Both the position numbers and the translations under genes were made by a program. DNA of 64,000 nt from Actinomadura sp. KC06 (lineage in GTDB: Bacteria; Actinomycetota; Actinomycetes; Streptosporangiales; Streptosporangiaceae), in NCBI RefSeq assembly GCF_004348735.1, contig NZ_SMKT01000001.1:124001-188000 (forward strand). Reading direction: 5' to 3'. The notes below the pieces were generated by a model, which saw only the letters and a program-made list of their open reading frames with translations, ran no database searches and was not told the DNA's origin. Positions 17,752 through 26,943 of the stretch are shown here, one piece after another. Each line of letters opens with the position of its first letter. Position 1 is the stretch's first letter.

Positions 17752-18732
17752 ATGAAGGTCTGCGTGTTCGGGCTGGGTGCGATCGGCGGGCTGGTCGCGG
17801 CCCGGCTCGCTCGTGCCGGCGTCGACGTGGTGGCGGTGGCGCGCGGGGCGACGTCGCGGGCCGTCCGGAAGCGGGGCGGGCTCGTGCTGGTGGACGAGGC
17901 CGGACGGTCCGACCCCATACCGGTGGACGTCGTGGAGGACCCCGCCGAGCTGGGCCCGCAGGACGTGGTGGTCGTCGCGGTCAAGGCGCCCGCGCTGCCG
18001 GCCGCCGCCGGTGCGATCGCGAAGCTCGTCGGGGCCTGGAGCGTGATCGTGCCCGCCATGAACGGCGTCCCCTGGTGGTTCTTCCACGGCCTCGACCAGG
18101 ACATCCGGCTGAACTCGACCGACCCCCACGGGGTGGTGTCGGTCATGCTGCCGCCGCGGCAGGTCGTCGGGACCGTCCTGCATCTGGCGGCCTCGTGCCC
18201 CGAGCCGGGCGTCGTCCGGCATACGGCGGGTGAGCGGGTCATCCTCGGCGAGCCGGGCGGGGGCTGGTCCGAGCGGGGCGAGTCCATCGCCGCGCCACTG
18301 CGGCGGGCCGGGTTCGACGTGGAGGTCGCCGAGCGGATCCAGCTCAGTGTGTGGTTCAAGCTGTGGGGCAACATGACCTTGAACCCGCTGTCGCTGCTGA
18401 CCGGCGCGACCATGGACCGGATGCTGGACGACCCGCTCGTGCGCGCGTTCGCGACCGCGTGCATGCGGGAGGCGGCGGAGGTCGGGGCGCGGATCGGGCT
18501 CCCGATCTACAGCGACCCCGAGGACCGGCACGCGATCAGCCGCGGGCTCGGCGCCGTCCGGACGTCGATGCTCCAGGACGCCGACGCCGGCCGGGCCGTC
18601 GAGCTGGACGCGCTGGTGACGTCGGTGACCGAGCTGGCCCGCGAGGTCGGGGTCCCGACGCCGTCGACCGACGCGCTGCTCGGACTCGCCCGGCTGAACG
18701 CGCAGGTGCGGGGCCTCTACCCCGCAGGGTGA
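17752..18732 (+). CDS. 2-dehydropantoate 2-reductase family protein (ApbA/PanE-like)
   Basis: The 326-residue protein has an N-terminal NAD(P) fingerprint VCVFGLGAIGGLVAARL, a following strand with VVAVARG, the conserved lysine region VVVAVKAPALP and a C-terminal helical domain with KLWGNMTLNPLSLLTG. PanE reduces ketopantoate to pantoate in coenzyme A synthesis, but many paralogues in catabolic clusters reduce other 2-oxo acids. The ribosome site GAGGAGGGC supports the ATG. It lies 15 nt before a FAD/Fe-S dehydrogenase and near meta-cleavage genes, so a catabolic 2-oxo or 2-hydroxy acid role is more likely than vitamin synthesis. Confidence 0.85.
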   Translation: MKVCVFGLGAIGGLVAARLARAGVDVVAVARGATSRAVRKRGGLVLVDEAGRSDPIPVDVVEDPAELGPQDVVVVAVKAPALPAAAGAIAKLVGAWSVIVPAMNGVPWWFFHGLDQDIRLNSTDPHGVVSVMLPPRQVVGTVLHLAASCPEPGVVRHTAGERVILGEPGGGWSERGESIAAPLRRAGFDVEVAERIQLSVWFKLWGNMTLNPLSLLTGATMDRMLDDPLVRAFATACMREAAEVGARIGLPIYSDPEDRHAISRGLGAVRTSMLQDADAGRAVELDALVTSVTELAREVGVPTPSTDALLGLARLNAQVRGLYPAG

Positions 18733-18734
18733 CC

Positions 18735-18740
18735 TACCGT
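18735..18740 (+). promoter_or_regulatory. -10 element of a likely leaderless promoter for the FAD/Fe-S gene
   Basis: TACCGT lies 7 nt upstream of the GTG start at 18748 with no ribosome site between, the arrangement of leaderless mRNAs in actinobacteria. It sits in the 15-nt gap after the PanE-like gene, so the dehydrogenase may also be read from the upstream transcript. Confidence 0.45.
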
Positions 18741-18747
18741 TGGAACC

Positions 18748-21624
18748 GTGACCGATCGTCCCGAGAACAGCACCGAGCGCGGCGAGCTGGCGGCAGCGCT
18801 GCGAAGGGCCGCGGTCGGCGGGGTGGACGACTCCCCGCTCGCCCGGTCGATGTACTCCTCGGACGCCTCGCTGTACCGCGTCCCGCCGCGGGTGGTGGTG
18901 ACGCCGCGGGAGGCGGGCGAGCTGCCGGCGGTGCTCGGCGTGTGCCGGGACGCGGGCGTGCCGCTGACGATGCGGGGCGGCGGGACGTCCATCGCGGGCA
19001 ACGCGGTCGGGCCGGGCGTGGTCGTGGACGTCAGCAGGCACCTGAACCGCGTCCTGGAGATCGACCCGGAGGCGGGGACGGCGCTGGTCGAGCCGGGGAT
19101 CGTCCAGGCGCGGCTGCATCGGGTGGCGGCGGTGCACGGGCTGCGGTTCGGGCCCGATCCGTCGACGCGGACGCGGGCGACGCTCGGCGGGATGATCGGC
19201 AACAACGCGTGCGGGTCGCGGGCGCTCGGCTACGGGCGGACCAGCGACAACGTGCTCGGGCTCGACGTCGTAGCTGGGTCGGGCGAACGGCTGCGGCTCG
19301 GTGACATGCCGGGTGCCGGGAGCGAGAGCGCGAGCCTTGAGCGGCTTCGCGGGCTCGTGGGTGAGCGGCTCGCGGTGATCCGGACGGAGTTCGGGCGGTT
19401 CGGACGGCAGGTGTCCGGCTACTCGCTCGAACACCTGCTGCCCGAGAACGGGTTCGACGTCGCGCGGGCCCTGGTCGGGAGCGAGGGGACGCTGGCGCTG
19501 ACGACGGCGGCGCGGATCCGGATGGTGCGGGAGCCCGCGTGCCGGCTGCTGGTCGTCCTCGGGTACGGGTCGATGGCGGAGGCGGCCGACGCCGTCCCGG
19601 CGATCCTGCCGTTCGGGCCCGTGGCGTGCGAGGGCCTCGACTCGCGGATCACCGGGGTGGTGCGGGAGCGGCGCGGGCCGGACGCGGTGCCGCCGCTGCC
19701 GCGCGGGTCCGGGTGGATGCTCGTGGAGCTCGCCGGGGCGGAGATCGGGGCCCTGCGCGCCACCGCCCGGCGGGTCGTGAAGGAGTCGGGCTGCGTCGAC
19801 TCGATGTTCGTCGAGGACATGGCGCTCGGCGACGCGCTGTGGCGGATCCGGGAGGACGGGTCCGGGCTCGTGGCGCGGACGCCCGGCGGCGAGCAGGCGC
19901 ACGCCGGCTGGGAGGACTCGGCCGTCCCGCCGGAACGGCTCGGCGAATACCTGCGCGAACTCGAGGCGCTGCTGGACGGGTACGACCTGTTCGGCGTTCC
20001 CTACGGGCATTTCGGGGACGGGTGCATCCACGTCCGCATCGACTTCCCCTTCGGCCGCGACGCCGAAGAGGGGACGCGTGTTTTCCGGAGTTTCCTGAAC
20101 GAGGCCGCGACGCTCGCGGCACGGCACGGCGGCACCATGTCGGGCGAGCACGGCGACGGACGCGCCCGAAGCGAATTGCTCCCGCACATGTATTCGGCGG
20201 AGGCATTGGCGTTGTGCTCGGCCGTCAAAGACGTCTTCGATCCGGACGACCTGCTGAATCCTGGGATCATCGTCCGTCCGGCGGCGGTGGACGCCGATCT
20301 GCGTCCGGCGCAGGCCGTCCCGCTGAAACGCGGTCTGGGCCTCGCCTTCCGGGACGATCGCGGCGATCTCTCCCGGGCCGTGCACCGCTGTACGGGAGTG
20401 GGCAAATGCCGCGCCGACAACACCGGCGCGGGCGGCGTCATGTGCCCGTCCTATCTGGCGACGAAGGAGGAGAAGGACTCCACGCGCGGACGGGCGCGGG
20501 TGCTGCAGGAGGTCGTCAACGGGAAACTCGGCCCGGACGGCTGGAAGTCCGAGGCCCTGCACGACGTGCTCGACCTGTGCCTGTCGTGCAAGGGGTGCGC
20601 GTCCGACTGCCCGACCGGGATCGACATGGCGTCCTACAAGGCGGAGGCGCTGCACCGGCGGTACCGGCGGAAGATCCGGCCGCGCTCCCACTACGCGCTG
20701 GGCTGGCTCCCCCGCTGGACGCGCCTCGCCGCCAGGACCCCGGCCGCGATCAAGATCATGAATGCGGCGATGCGGGCGCGGGCGCTGAAACCCCTGGTCG
20801 CGTGGGGTGCGGACATCGACCGCCGCCGCACGCTGCCCGCGTTCGCGCCGGTGACGTTCCGCCGCTGGTTCGCGTCCCACGGCAGCGCCGAGGGGCGCAA
20901 CGGCGACGTCGTCCTGTTCGTCGACAGCTTCACCGACGCCTTCTCCCCCGACGTCGGCAAGGCGACCGTGAAGGTCCTGGAACACGCCGGTTACCGCGTG
21001 TCCGTCACCGAGCGACCGGTGTGCTGCGGGATCACCTGGATCTCGACCGGCCAGCTGGACGGGGCGCGCGCGCAGGCCAGGCGCACCGTCCGGGCGCTGC
21101 TCCCGCACGTGCGGCGCGGCGCGAAGGTCGTCGGGATGGAGCCGTCCTGCACCGGCGTGCTGCGCTCCGACGCGGAGGAGCTGCTCAGCGGGGTGGACGC
21201 GGCCGCCGCCCGCGAGGTGGCCGCCGCGACCCGCACCCTCGCCGAACTCCTCGCCGAGACGCCCGACTGGACGCCACCCGACCTGTCGGGCGTCGAAGGG
21301 ATCGCCCAGCCGCACTGCCATCACCACGCCGTCATGGGCTGGACGAAGGACGCCGCCCTGCTCAAGAAAGCGGGCGCCCACGTCGACCGGCTCGGAAACT
21401 GCTGCGGGCTCGCCGGAAACTTCGGCGTCGAGAAGGGCCACCACGACGTGTCGGTAGCGGTCGCCGAACAGCAATTGCTCCCGGCCGTTAGGAAAACAGG
21501 GGAAAACGACGTCGTCCTGGCCGACGGGTTCAGCTGCCGCACCCAGCTCCGCGAGCTCTCCGACCGCGACGGCGAGCACCTCGCACAACTCCTCGCCCGC
21601 CACCTCCCGGACAAGGACGGCTAG
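18748..21624 (+). CDS. FAD-binding and 4Fe-4S oxidoreductase (D-lactate/glycolate dehydrogenase-like)
   Basis: The 958-residue fusion has an N-terminal FAD-binding PCMH domain (TMRGGGTSIAGNAVGPGVVVD, GGMIGNNACGSRALGYGRT), a C-terminal FAD-linked oxidase domain with YGHFGDGCIHVRID, then an iron-sulfur part. The iron-sulfur ligands are CTGVGKC...MCPSY and a canonical CLSCKGCASDCP, and two CCG-type domains follow (CCGITW, NCCGLAGNFG). Such fusions oxidise 2-hydroxy acids such as D-lactate, D-2-hydroxyglutarate or glycolate and pass electrons to quinones. The stop shares a CTAG with the convergent IclR gene. Beside a PanE-like reductase, it may interconvert a 2-oxo/2-hydroxy acid pair. The precise substrate is not readable. 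Confidence 0.9.
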   Translation: MTDRPENSTERGELAAALRRAAVGGVDDSPLARSMYSSDASLYRVPPRVVVTPREAGELPAVLGVCRDAGVPLTMRGGGTSIAGNAVGPGVVVDVSRHLNRVLEIDPEAGTALVEPGIVQARLHRVAAVHGLRFGPDPSTRTRATLGGMIGNNACGSRALGYGRTSDNVLGLDVVAGSGERLRLGDMPGAGSESASLERLRGLVGERLAVIRTEFGRFGRQVSGYSLEHLLPENGFDVARALVGSEGTLALTTAARIRMVREPACRLLVVLGYGSMAEAADAVPAILPFGPVACEGLDSRITGVVRERRGPDAVPPLPRGSGWMLVELAGAEIGALRATARRVVKESGCVDSMFVEDMALGDALWRIREDGSGLVARTPGGEQAHAGWEDSAVPPERLGEYLRELEALLDGYDLFGVPYGHFGDGCIHVRIDFPFGRDAEEGTRVFRSFLNEAATLAARHGGTMSGEHGDGRARSELLPHMYSAEALALCSAVKDVFDPDDLLNPGIIVRPAAVDADLRPAQAVPLKRGLGLAFRDDRGDLSRAVHRCTGVGKCRADNTGAGGVMCPSYLATKEEKDSTRGRARVLQEVVNGKLGPDGWKSEALHDVLDLCLSCKGCASDCPTGIDMASYKAEALHRRYRRKIRPRSHYALGWLPRWTRLAARTPAAIKIMNAAMRARALKPLVAWGADIDRRRTLPAFAPVTFRRWFASHGSAEGRNGDVVLFVDSFTDAFSPDVGKATVKVLEHAGYRVSVTERPVCCGITWISTGQLDGARAQARRTVRALLPHVRRGAKVVGMEPSCTGVLRSDAEELLSGVDAAAAREVAAATRTLAELLAETPDWTPPDLSGVEGIAQPHCHHHAVMGWTKDAALLKKAGAHVDRLGNCCGLAGNFGVEKGHHDVSVAVAEQQLLPAVRKTGENDVVLADGFSCRTQLRELSDRDGEHLAQLLARHLPDKDG

Positions 21625-22367
21625 GGCTCCCCGCCCAGCGTGCGCGACAGCGTGAGCGCCGCCGTGTGGACGGCCGGGGCGACCACGGCCAGCCGCATCT
21701 TGGCCGACCAGCCCGACACCGACAGCGCGCCGAGCGCCAGGCCGTCCGGGCCGAGGACGGGGCTCGCCGCGCACACGATCCCCTTCCCCGACTCCTCCCG
21801 GTCGTAGGCGACGCCCTCCCGCCGGATCCTCTCCAGCTCCTTCGCGAGCAGGCCCGGCGCGGTGACGCTCCGCTCGCTCGTCTTGACGAGATCCGCCTCC
21901 AGGACGCCCTTGACCACGTCCGGCGGGGAGAACGCCAGGATCGCCTTCCCGACCCCCGTCACGTGCGCGGGCAGCCGCCCGCCGACCTGGGACGGCAGCC
22001 GCGGCCCGCCCGCCGAGCCGAGGATCTCCACGTAGACGACCTCGCCGCCCTCCAGCACCGCCAGGTGGACGGTCTGCCGCGTCGCCTCCCGCAGGTCCGA
22101 CATGTACGGGACGGCGGCGTCCCGCAGCACCCGCTGGCGCGGCACCCGCTGCCCGATCTCGAACAGCTTCAGGCCGAGCCGCACCCGCGTGCCCTGCCGC
22201 TCCAGCAGGCCCGCCTCCACCAGGTCGAGCGCGATCCGGTGCGCGGTCGACTTCGGCAGGCCGCTGCGGCGGGCGAGCTCGGCGGCGCCGAGGCCGTCGT
22301 CGTCCGGGCGGAACGCGGCCAGCACGGCGACGGCGCGGCGCAGGAACGAGTCGTCGCCGGACGTCAT
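21621..22367 (-). CDS. IclR-family transcriptional regulator
   Basis: The 248-residue protein has an N-terminal winged helix ([33 protein letters not shown]) and the IclR effector domain ([42 protein letters not shown]). The ATG at 22365-22367 has GGAG upstream; a longer start is rejected because it would cover the promoter gap. It is divergent from the meta-cleavage genes starting at 22484, the classical layout for IclR regulators of aromatic catabolism, and probably controls them and itself. The effector is likely a pathway intermediate. Confidence 0.9.
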   Translation of the reverse strand: MTSGDDSFLRRAVAVLAAFRPDDDGLGAAELARRSGLPKSTAHRIALDLVEAGLLERQGTRVRLGLKLFEIGQRVPRQRVLRDAAVPYMSDLREATRQTVHLAVLEGGEVVYVEILGSAGGPRLPSQVGGRLPAHVTGVGKAILAFSPPDVVKGVLEADLVKTSERSVTAPGLLAKELERIRREGVAYDREESGKGIVCAASPVLGPDGLALGALSVSGWSAKMRLAVVAPAVHTAALTLSRTLGGEP

Positions 22368-22387
22368 GGAGCCTCCATACAAGAAGT

Positions 22388-22404
22388 GTCCCACCACGCG
22401 GGAC
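22388..22404. promoter_or_regulatory. Candidate IclR operator in divergent promoter region
   Basis: GTCCC (22388-22392) and GGGAC (22400-22404) form an inverted repeat with a 7-nt spacer between the divergent IclR and hydratase genes. The position is right, but the arms are short and GC-rich, so chance is possible. Confidence 0.3.
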
Positions 22405-22483
22405 GCGTGCGTTGCCCGTATCGCCCCAGGTGGGAAAGGCTCGCCGTGCACCCAGACGACGCGCGACGACGAAAGGACGGTCC

Positions 22484-23290
22484 ATGGACCCGGGTTCCGT
22501 GGAGAAGGCCGCGGCCGCGCTGCTCGACGCGTACGCGACCCGCACCCCCATCGCGCCGCTGACGGCGGGCCATCCGGACATGACGGTGGCCGACGCCTAC
22601 GCGGTCCAGCTCGCGCAGGTCGAGGCGTGGACGCGGGCGGGCGCGCGGATCAAGGGCCACAAGGTCGGGCTGACGTCGGCCGCGATGCAGCGCCAGATGG
22701 GCGTGGACCAGCCGGACTTCGGCGTCCTGCTGCACACGATGTTCTTCCAGGACAGCGCCCCGATCGACACCGGCCGGTTCCTGCAGCCGCGGATCGAGCC
22801 GGAGATCGCGTTCGTGCTGGGCCGCCCGCTGTCCGGTCCCGGCGCGACGGCCGCGGACGCGGTCGCCGCCGTGGAGTACGTGCTGCCCGCGCTGGAGGTC
22901 ATCGACTCCCGCATCGCCGACTGGAAGATCACGCTGCCGGACACGATCGCCGACAACGCCTCCAGCGGCGGGGTGGTGCTCGGCACCCGTCCCGTCCGGC
23001 TGGACGGCCTGGACCTGTCGCTGATGGGCTGCCTGCTCCGCCGCGACGGCGACCTGGTCGACACCGGGGCGGGCGGCGCGGTGCTCGGGTCGCCGATCAA
23101 CGCGCTGGTGTGGCTGGCGAACGTCCTCGGCGAGCGCGGCGTGACCCTGGAGGCGGGGCACGTGGTGCTGCCCGGCTCGATCACGGCGGCGGTGCCGGTC
23201 GCGCCCGGCGAGACGCTCACCGCGGAGTTCGCCGGGATAGGCAGCGTGACCGCCAGATTCGGAGAGTTCGGAAAGGAGGAGGCATCGTGA
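22484..23290 (+). CDS. 2-oxopent-4-enoate hydratase / 2-oxo-3-hexenedioate decarboxylase family
   Basis: The 268-residue protein matches the MhpD/DmpE fold: [27 protein letters not shown], the metal-binding [12 protein letters not shown], and [11 protein letters not shown], followed by [11 protein letters not shown]. MhpD adds water to 2-hydroxypenta-2,4-dienoate to form 4-hydroxy-2-oxovalerate; the related decarboxylases act one step earlier. The order hydratase, dehydrogenase, aldolase favours the hydratase. The ATG has GAAAGGA upstream. Its TGA overlaps the next gene's GTG by 4 nt. No ring-cleavage dioxygenase gene is present in the window. Confidence 0.9.
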   Translation: MDPGSVEKAAAALLDAYATRTPIAPLTAGHPDMTVADAYAVQLAQVEAWTRAGARIKGHKVGLTSAAMQRQMGVDQPDFGVLLHTMFFQDSAPIDTGRFLQPRIEPEIAFVLGRPLSGPGATAADAVAAVEYVLPALEVIDSRIADWKITLPDTIADNASSGGVVLGTRPVRLDGLDLSLMGCLLRRDGDLVDTGAGGAVLGSPINALVWLANVLGERGVTLEAGHVVLPGSITAAVPVAPGETLTAEFAGIGSVTARFGEFGKEEAS

Positions 23291-24183
23291 GCAGACTGAC
23301 CGCGGCGATCGTCGGGCCCGGCAACATCGGCACCGACCTGCTGGTCAAGCTGATGCGCAGCGAGCTGATCGACGTCCATTCGATGGTCGGGGTCGTCCCG
23401 GAGTCGGACGGCCTGGAACGCGCCCGCAAGCTCGGCGTCCCGGCGTCGGCCGAAGGGGTGGACTGGCTGCTGTCCCAGCCGACGCTCCCGGACATCGTGT
23501 TCGAGGCGACGTCCGCGAAGGCGCATCTGGCGAACGCGCCGCGCTACGCGGAGGCGGGGGTCACCGCGATCGACCTGACGCCCGCCGCGACGGGGCCGCT
23601 CGTGTGCCCGCCGGTGAACCTGGACACGCTGTCGGACGCCCTCAACCTCAACATGATCACGTGCGGCGGGCAGGCGACGATCCCGATCGTGCACGCCGTG
23701 TCGTCGGTGGTGCCGGTGCCGTACGCGGAGATCGTCGCGTCGATCGCGTCCCGCTCCGCGGGGCCGGGCACGCGCGCGAACATCGACGAGTTCACGCAGA
23801 CGACGGCCCGCGCGATCGAGAAGGTCGGCGGCGCCGGACGCGGCAAGGCGATCATCATCCTGAACCCGGTCGTCCCGCCGATGATCATGCGGGACACGGT
23901 GTTCTGCGCGATCCCGCCGGACGCCGACACCAAGGCCGTCGCCGCGTCGATCGAGAAGATGGTCGCCGAGGTGCAGACCTACGTCCCCGGCTACTCGCTC
24001 CGCGCGGAACCGCAGTTCGACGAGCCCCGCGACATCTGGAACGGGATGGCGCGCGTCGCCGTGTTCCTCGAGGTGCGCGGCAACGGCGACTACCTGCCGG
24101 AGTGGGCCGGGAACCTCGACATCATGACCGCGGCCGCCGCCCGCGTCGGCGAGCAGCTCGCGCGCAGGAAGGCCACAGCATGA
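23287..24183 (+). CDS. Acetaldehyde dehydrogenase (acylating), meta-cleavage type
   Basis: The 298-residue protein converts acetaldehyde (or propanal) and CoA to acyl-CoA with NAD. It has the Rossmann motif [17 protein letters not shown], the catalytic cysteine Cys126 in [11 protein letters not shown], and [18 protein letters not shown]. The start is a GTG at 23287-23289 that overlaps the hydratase stop; no ATG lies nearby. The stop overlaps the aldolase ATG by 4 nt. DmpF/BphJ-type enzymes bind the aldolase of the next gene and take acetaldehyde through an internal channel, which fits this coupled order. Confidence 0.93.
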   Translation: MSRLTAAIVGPGNIGTDLLVKLMRSELIDVHSMVGVVPESDGLERARKLGVPASAEGVDWLLSQPTLPDIVFEATSAKAHLANAPRYAEAGVTAIDLTPAATGPLVCPPVNLDTLSDALNLNMITCGGQATIPIVHAVSSVVPVPYAEIVASIASRSAGPGTRANIDEFTQTTARAIEKVGGAGRGKAIIILNPVVPPMIMRDTVFCAIPPDADTKAVAASIEKMVAEVQTYVPGYSLRAEPQFDEPRDIWNGMARVAVFLEVRGNGDYLPEWAGNLDIMTAAAARVGEQLARRKATA

Positions 24184-25208
24184 GCGACACGCAGAAGATC
24201 CGCATCACCGACTCGACGCTGCGGGACGGCAGCCACGCGATGGCGCATCGCTTCACCGAGGAGCAGGTCCGCGGGGTCGTGCACGCGCTGGACGGCGCCG
24301 GGGTCGAGGTCATCGAGGTCACGCACGGCGACGGCCTCGGCGGCTCGTCGTTCAATTACGGCTTCTCGCTGGAGGACGACGTCAAGCTCGTCGCCGCCGC
24401 CGTGGACGAGGCGACCCGCGCGAAGATCGCCGTCCTGCTGCTGCCGGGGCTCGGCACGGTCGAGGACCTGAAGCTGGCGCATGACGCGGGCGCGTCCGTC
24501 GCGCGGATCGCGACGCACTGCACCGAGGCGGACGTGTCGCTGCAGCATTTCGCCGCGGCCCGCGACCTCGGGATGGAGACGGTCGGTTTCCTGATGCTGT
24601 CGCACCGGGTCGGGCCTGAGGAGCTGGCGAAGCAGGCGCGGATCATGGTGGACGGCGGCGCGCAGTGCGTCTACGTCGTCGACTCCGCCGGGGCGCTCGT
24701 CCTCGGCGACGCGCAGGAGCGGATCAGCGCGCTGGTGAAGGAGATCGGGGACGAGGCGCAGGTCGGTTTCCACGGGCACCAGAACCTGTCGCTGGGTGTG
24801 GCGAACTCCGTCCTGGCGCAGCAGAACGGCGCGCTGCAGATCGACGGGGCGCTGTGCGCGCTGGGCGCGGGCGCGGGCAACTCGCCGACCGAGGTGCTCG
24901 TCCCGACGTTCGAGCGGCTCGGCGTCCCGACGGGCGTGGACGTGCAGGGCGTGATGGCCGCCGCCGACGAGGTGGTGAAGCCGTTCCTGCACCGGCTGCC
25001 GTTCGCCGACCGGGGCGCGATCACGCAGGGCTACGCGGGCGTGTACTCCAGCTTCCTGCTGCACGCCGAGCGGGCGGCCGAGCGCTACGGCGTCCCGGCG
25101 CACGAGATCCTGCAGAAGGTCGGCGAGGCCGGCTACGTCGGCGGCCAGGAGGACATGATCATCGACGTGGCGCTGCAGCTCGCCGCCGAACGCGACCGCG
25201 CGTCGTAA
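24180..25208 (+). CDS. 4-hydroxy-2-oxovalerate aldolase
   Basis: The 342-residue class II aldolase cleaves 4-hydroxy-2-oxoacids into pyruvate and an aldehyde. The N-terminal [13 protein letters not shown] carries the active-site Arg15, metal ligand Asp16 and His20. [16 protein letters not shown] gives the metal-binding HxH, and the C-terminal communication domain ([13 protein letters not shown]) contacts the dehydrogenase partner. The length matches DmpG/BphI/HsaF. It is the third gene of a plus-strand unit in which all junctions overlap. Product pyruvate and acetyl-CoA or propanoyl-CoA feed central metabolism. Confidence 0.93.
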   Translation: MSDTQKIRITDSTLRDGSHAMAHRFTEEQVRGVVHALDGAGVEVIEVTHGDGLGGSSFNYGFSLEDDVKLVAAAVDEATRAKIAVLLLPGLGTVEDLKLAHDAGASVARIATHCTEADVSLQHFAAARDLGMETVGFLMLSHRVGPEELAKQARIMVDGGAQCVYVVDSAGALVLGDAQERISALVKEIGDEAQVGFHGHQNLSLGVANSVLAQQNGALQIDGALCALGAGAGNSPTEVLVPTFERLGVPTGVDVQGVMAAADEVVKPFLHRLPFADRGAITQGYAGVYSSFLLHAERAAERYGVPAHEILQKVGEAGYVGGQEDMIIDVALQLAAERDRAS

Positions 25209-25314
25209 CGGGCGCGGGAGCCCGTTCAGGCGAGCGGGCTTCCGTCCAGGTCGCGCACAGGTCGCGGCGTGCGCCGCCCGCGACGGCGGCCGGCCGACTC
25301 ACCGCCGACGATCT

Positions 25315-25342
25315 TTGCACGGTGCAACCGTTGGGATAGCTT
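25315..25342 (+). promoter_or_regulatory. Promoter with overlapping operator of the TetR-type gene
   Basis: A 13-nt perfect palindrome TTGCACGGTGCAA (25315-25327) supplies the -35 hexamer TTGCAC. TAGCTT (25337-25342) is the -10, 16 nt away, and the ATG follows after 7 nt, suggesting a leaderless transcript. A repressor bound to the palindrome would block the -35 region. Confidence 0.6.
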
Positions 25343-25349
25343 GGGCGGC

Positions 25350-25952
25350 ATGACCGACGAGGACCCGCCCGGCGCGCGCCGCCCGGCGACTCCTCGCGGG
25401 CGGGCGCGCCGCGACCAGCTCGTGCGGATCGGCCTCGATCTGCTCGCCGAGGGCGGCTGGCCCGCGATCACGGCCCGGGCCGTCGCCGATCGCGCGCGGA
25501 TCAGGCCGGGCCTCCTGCACCACTACTTCAACGGGCTGCCGGGGCTGCACGTCGCGGTGGCGCAGCGGGCCGGCGAGATGATCATCGATCCGGTGGTGGA
25601 CGCGCTGCTCGCCGCGCCGGACACGCCGGCCGCGGTGCAGGCGCTGCGCGATCTCGTCCCGGACATGATCGCCGGGGAACGGAAGCTGCGGCTGGCGGCT
25701 GAGCTGCTGGTCAGGGCGCTGCGCGATCCGCGGATGAGCGCCGAGCGGCGGGACTGGGCGCGGGCCGTCCGCGGCCGGGTCGCCGCGCGCCTGGCGGAGC
25801 TGTGCCCGGACTGGCCCCTGGAGCGCCGCGAGGGCACCGCCATGCTCGTCACCGCGCTGCTGGACGGCCTGATGCTGCAGCTGATCCTCGACCCGGGCCT
25901 GCCCGCCGACCCGGCCCTGGACGCGACCGCCGCGCTCGTCGGAAAACCATGA
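25350..25952 (+). CDS. TetR-family regulator, BetI-like
   Basis: The 200-residue protein has an N-terminal helix-turn-helix (ITARAVADRARIRPGLLHHYFNGLPGLHVAV) with the tryptophan-free BetI-like pattern, and a helical ligand-binding domain. The ATG at 25350 is chosen because promoter elements and a palindrome lie just upstream; an in-frame GTG-type extension to 25269 would cross them. It follows the meta-cleavage operon by 141 nt. It may autoregulate through the palindrome and perhaps also act on the catabolic genes; the effector is unknown. Confidence 0.85.
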   Translation: MTDEDPPGARRPATPRGRARRDQLVRIGLDLLAEGGWPAITARAVADRARIRPGLLHHYFNGLPGLHVAVAQRAGEMIIDPVVDALLAAPDTPAAVQALRDLVPDMIAGERKLRLAAELLVRALRDPRMSAERRDWARAVRGRVAARLAELCPDWPLERREGTAMLVTALLDGLMLQLILDPGLPADPALDATAALVGKP

Positions 25953-26044
25953 TCGTTTCTTGCCCGTTTCCCAATGGAACGAGGCAGGGCCCGCTATTCT
26001 GAGATGCTGGACAATTCGCTTTTCGGACGTCTCAGGAGTACGCC

Positions 26045-26896
26045 GTGGCCGCAGACGAGGTCATCCCCGCCGAGATCCACCACGACGTGCCCACGGCCGC
26101 CCGCATCTACGCCTGGGCCCTCGGGGGCAAGGACAACTACCAGGCCGACCGGCAGTTCATGCTGCAGAACCTGCCGGAGTTCCCCGAGTTCATCGACCTC
26201 GCCCGGCAGAACCGGCAGTTCCTGTACCGGGCCGTCCGGTACCTGGCGGAGGAGGCCGGCATCCGGCAGTTCCTCGACATGGGGTGCGGGCTGCCGACCG
26301 ACGAGAACGTGCACGAGGTGGCGCGCAAGTTCGCGCCCGACGCCCGCGTCGTCTACGTCGACATCGACCCGATCGTGCTCGTGCACGCCCGCGCGCTGCT
26401 GGCCGCCGACCGCTCCACCGCCGTGATCACCGCCGACATGCGCGACCAGGAGGAGCTGCTCCGCCACCCGGACGTGCGGCGCCTCATCGACTTCGACGAG
26501 CCGCTCGCCGTGCTGTTCCTGTCCGTCGGCCACCACCTGCTCGACGAGGACGACCCGCGCCGCATCCTGCGCACCGTCATCGACCGCGCCGTCCCCGGCA
26601 GCCACCTGGCGTTCACGCAGATCGTCTGCTCCGACCCCGAGCGAGCCGCCGACATCGACGCCCGCTCGAACGGCGCCGGGCTGCGCTGGCGGACCCGCGA
26701 CCGCGCGGAGACCGCCGCGCTCATCCCGGACGGGCTGAAGGCCGTCGAGCCGGGCCTGGTCGACATCGTCCAGTGGCGTCCCGACCCGGAGCAGCCGCCG
26801 CTCGCGCCCGTCCCCGCCGAGCTGCGGCCGTACGCGGGCGCGTCGAAGCTCGGACGCGACCTCACCGAGTACGGCGGCGTCCTCCGCAAGCTCTAG
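26045..26896 (+). CDS. DUF574 SAM-dependent methyltransferase (SAV2177 family)
   Basis: The 283-residue protein starts at a GTG preceded by AGGAG. It has the family hallmark ARIYAWALGGKDNYQADR and a Rossmann-like SAM-binding motif FLDMGCGLPT, then VVYVDIDPIV and VLFLSVGHHL. These are abundant in Streptomyces and relatives, often several dozen per genome. The methylated substrate is not known for most. It is monocistronic and convergent with the stress-protein gene. The family assignment is firm, the biological role is not. Confidence 0.9.
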   Translation: MAADEVIPAEIHHDVPTAARIYAWALGGKDNYQADRQFMLQNLPEFPEFIDLARQNRQFLYRAVRYLAEEAGIRQFLDMGCGLPTDENVHEVARKFAPDARVVYVDIDPIVLVHARALLAADRSTAVITADMRDQEELLRHPDVRRLIDFDEPLAVLFLSVGHHLLDEDDPRRILRTVIDRAVPGSHLAFTQIVCSDPERAADIDARSNGAGLRWRTRDRAETAALIPDGLKAVEPGLVDIVQWRPDPEQPPLAPVPAELRPYAGASKLGRDLTEYGGVLRKL

Positions 26897-26921
26897 GCCC
26901 GGAGCCTGCGAGCGGCTGTCA

Positions 26922-26943
26922 CCGCCCGGCCGTCACCGGGCGG
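26922..26943. terminator. Bidirectional hairpin between convergent genes
   Basis: CCGCCCGG (26922-26929) and CCGGGCGG (26936-26943) form a perfect 8-bp stem with a 6-nt loop. It overlaps the last codons of the stress-protein gene and follows the methyltransferase stop by 26 nt. There is no clear T-run. Confidence 0.5.

Noticed and set aside
17491-22581. A 1,696-residue minus-strand open frame opposite the PanE-like and FAD/Fe-S genes
   Set aside because: It lies antisense to well-conserved enzymes and is a low-complexity Arg/Pro/Gly mix; it also crosses the IclR gene in another frame.
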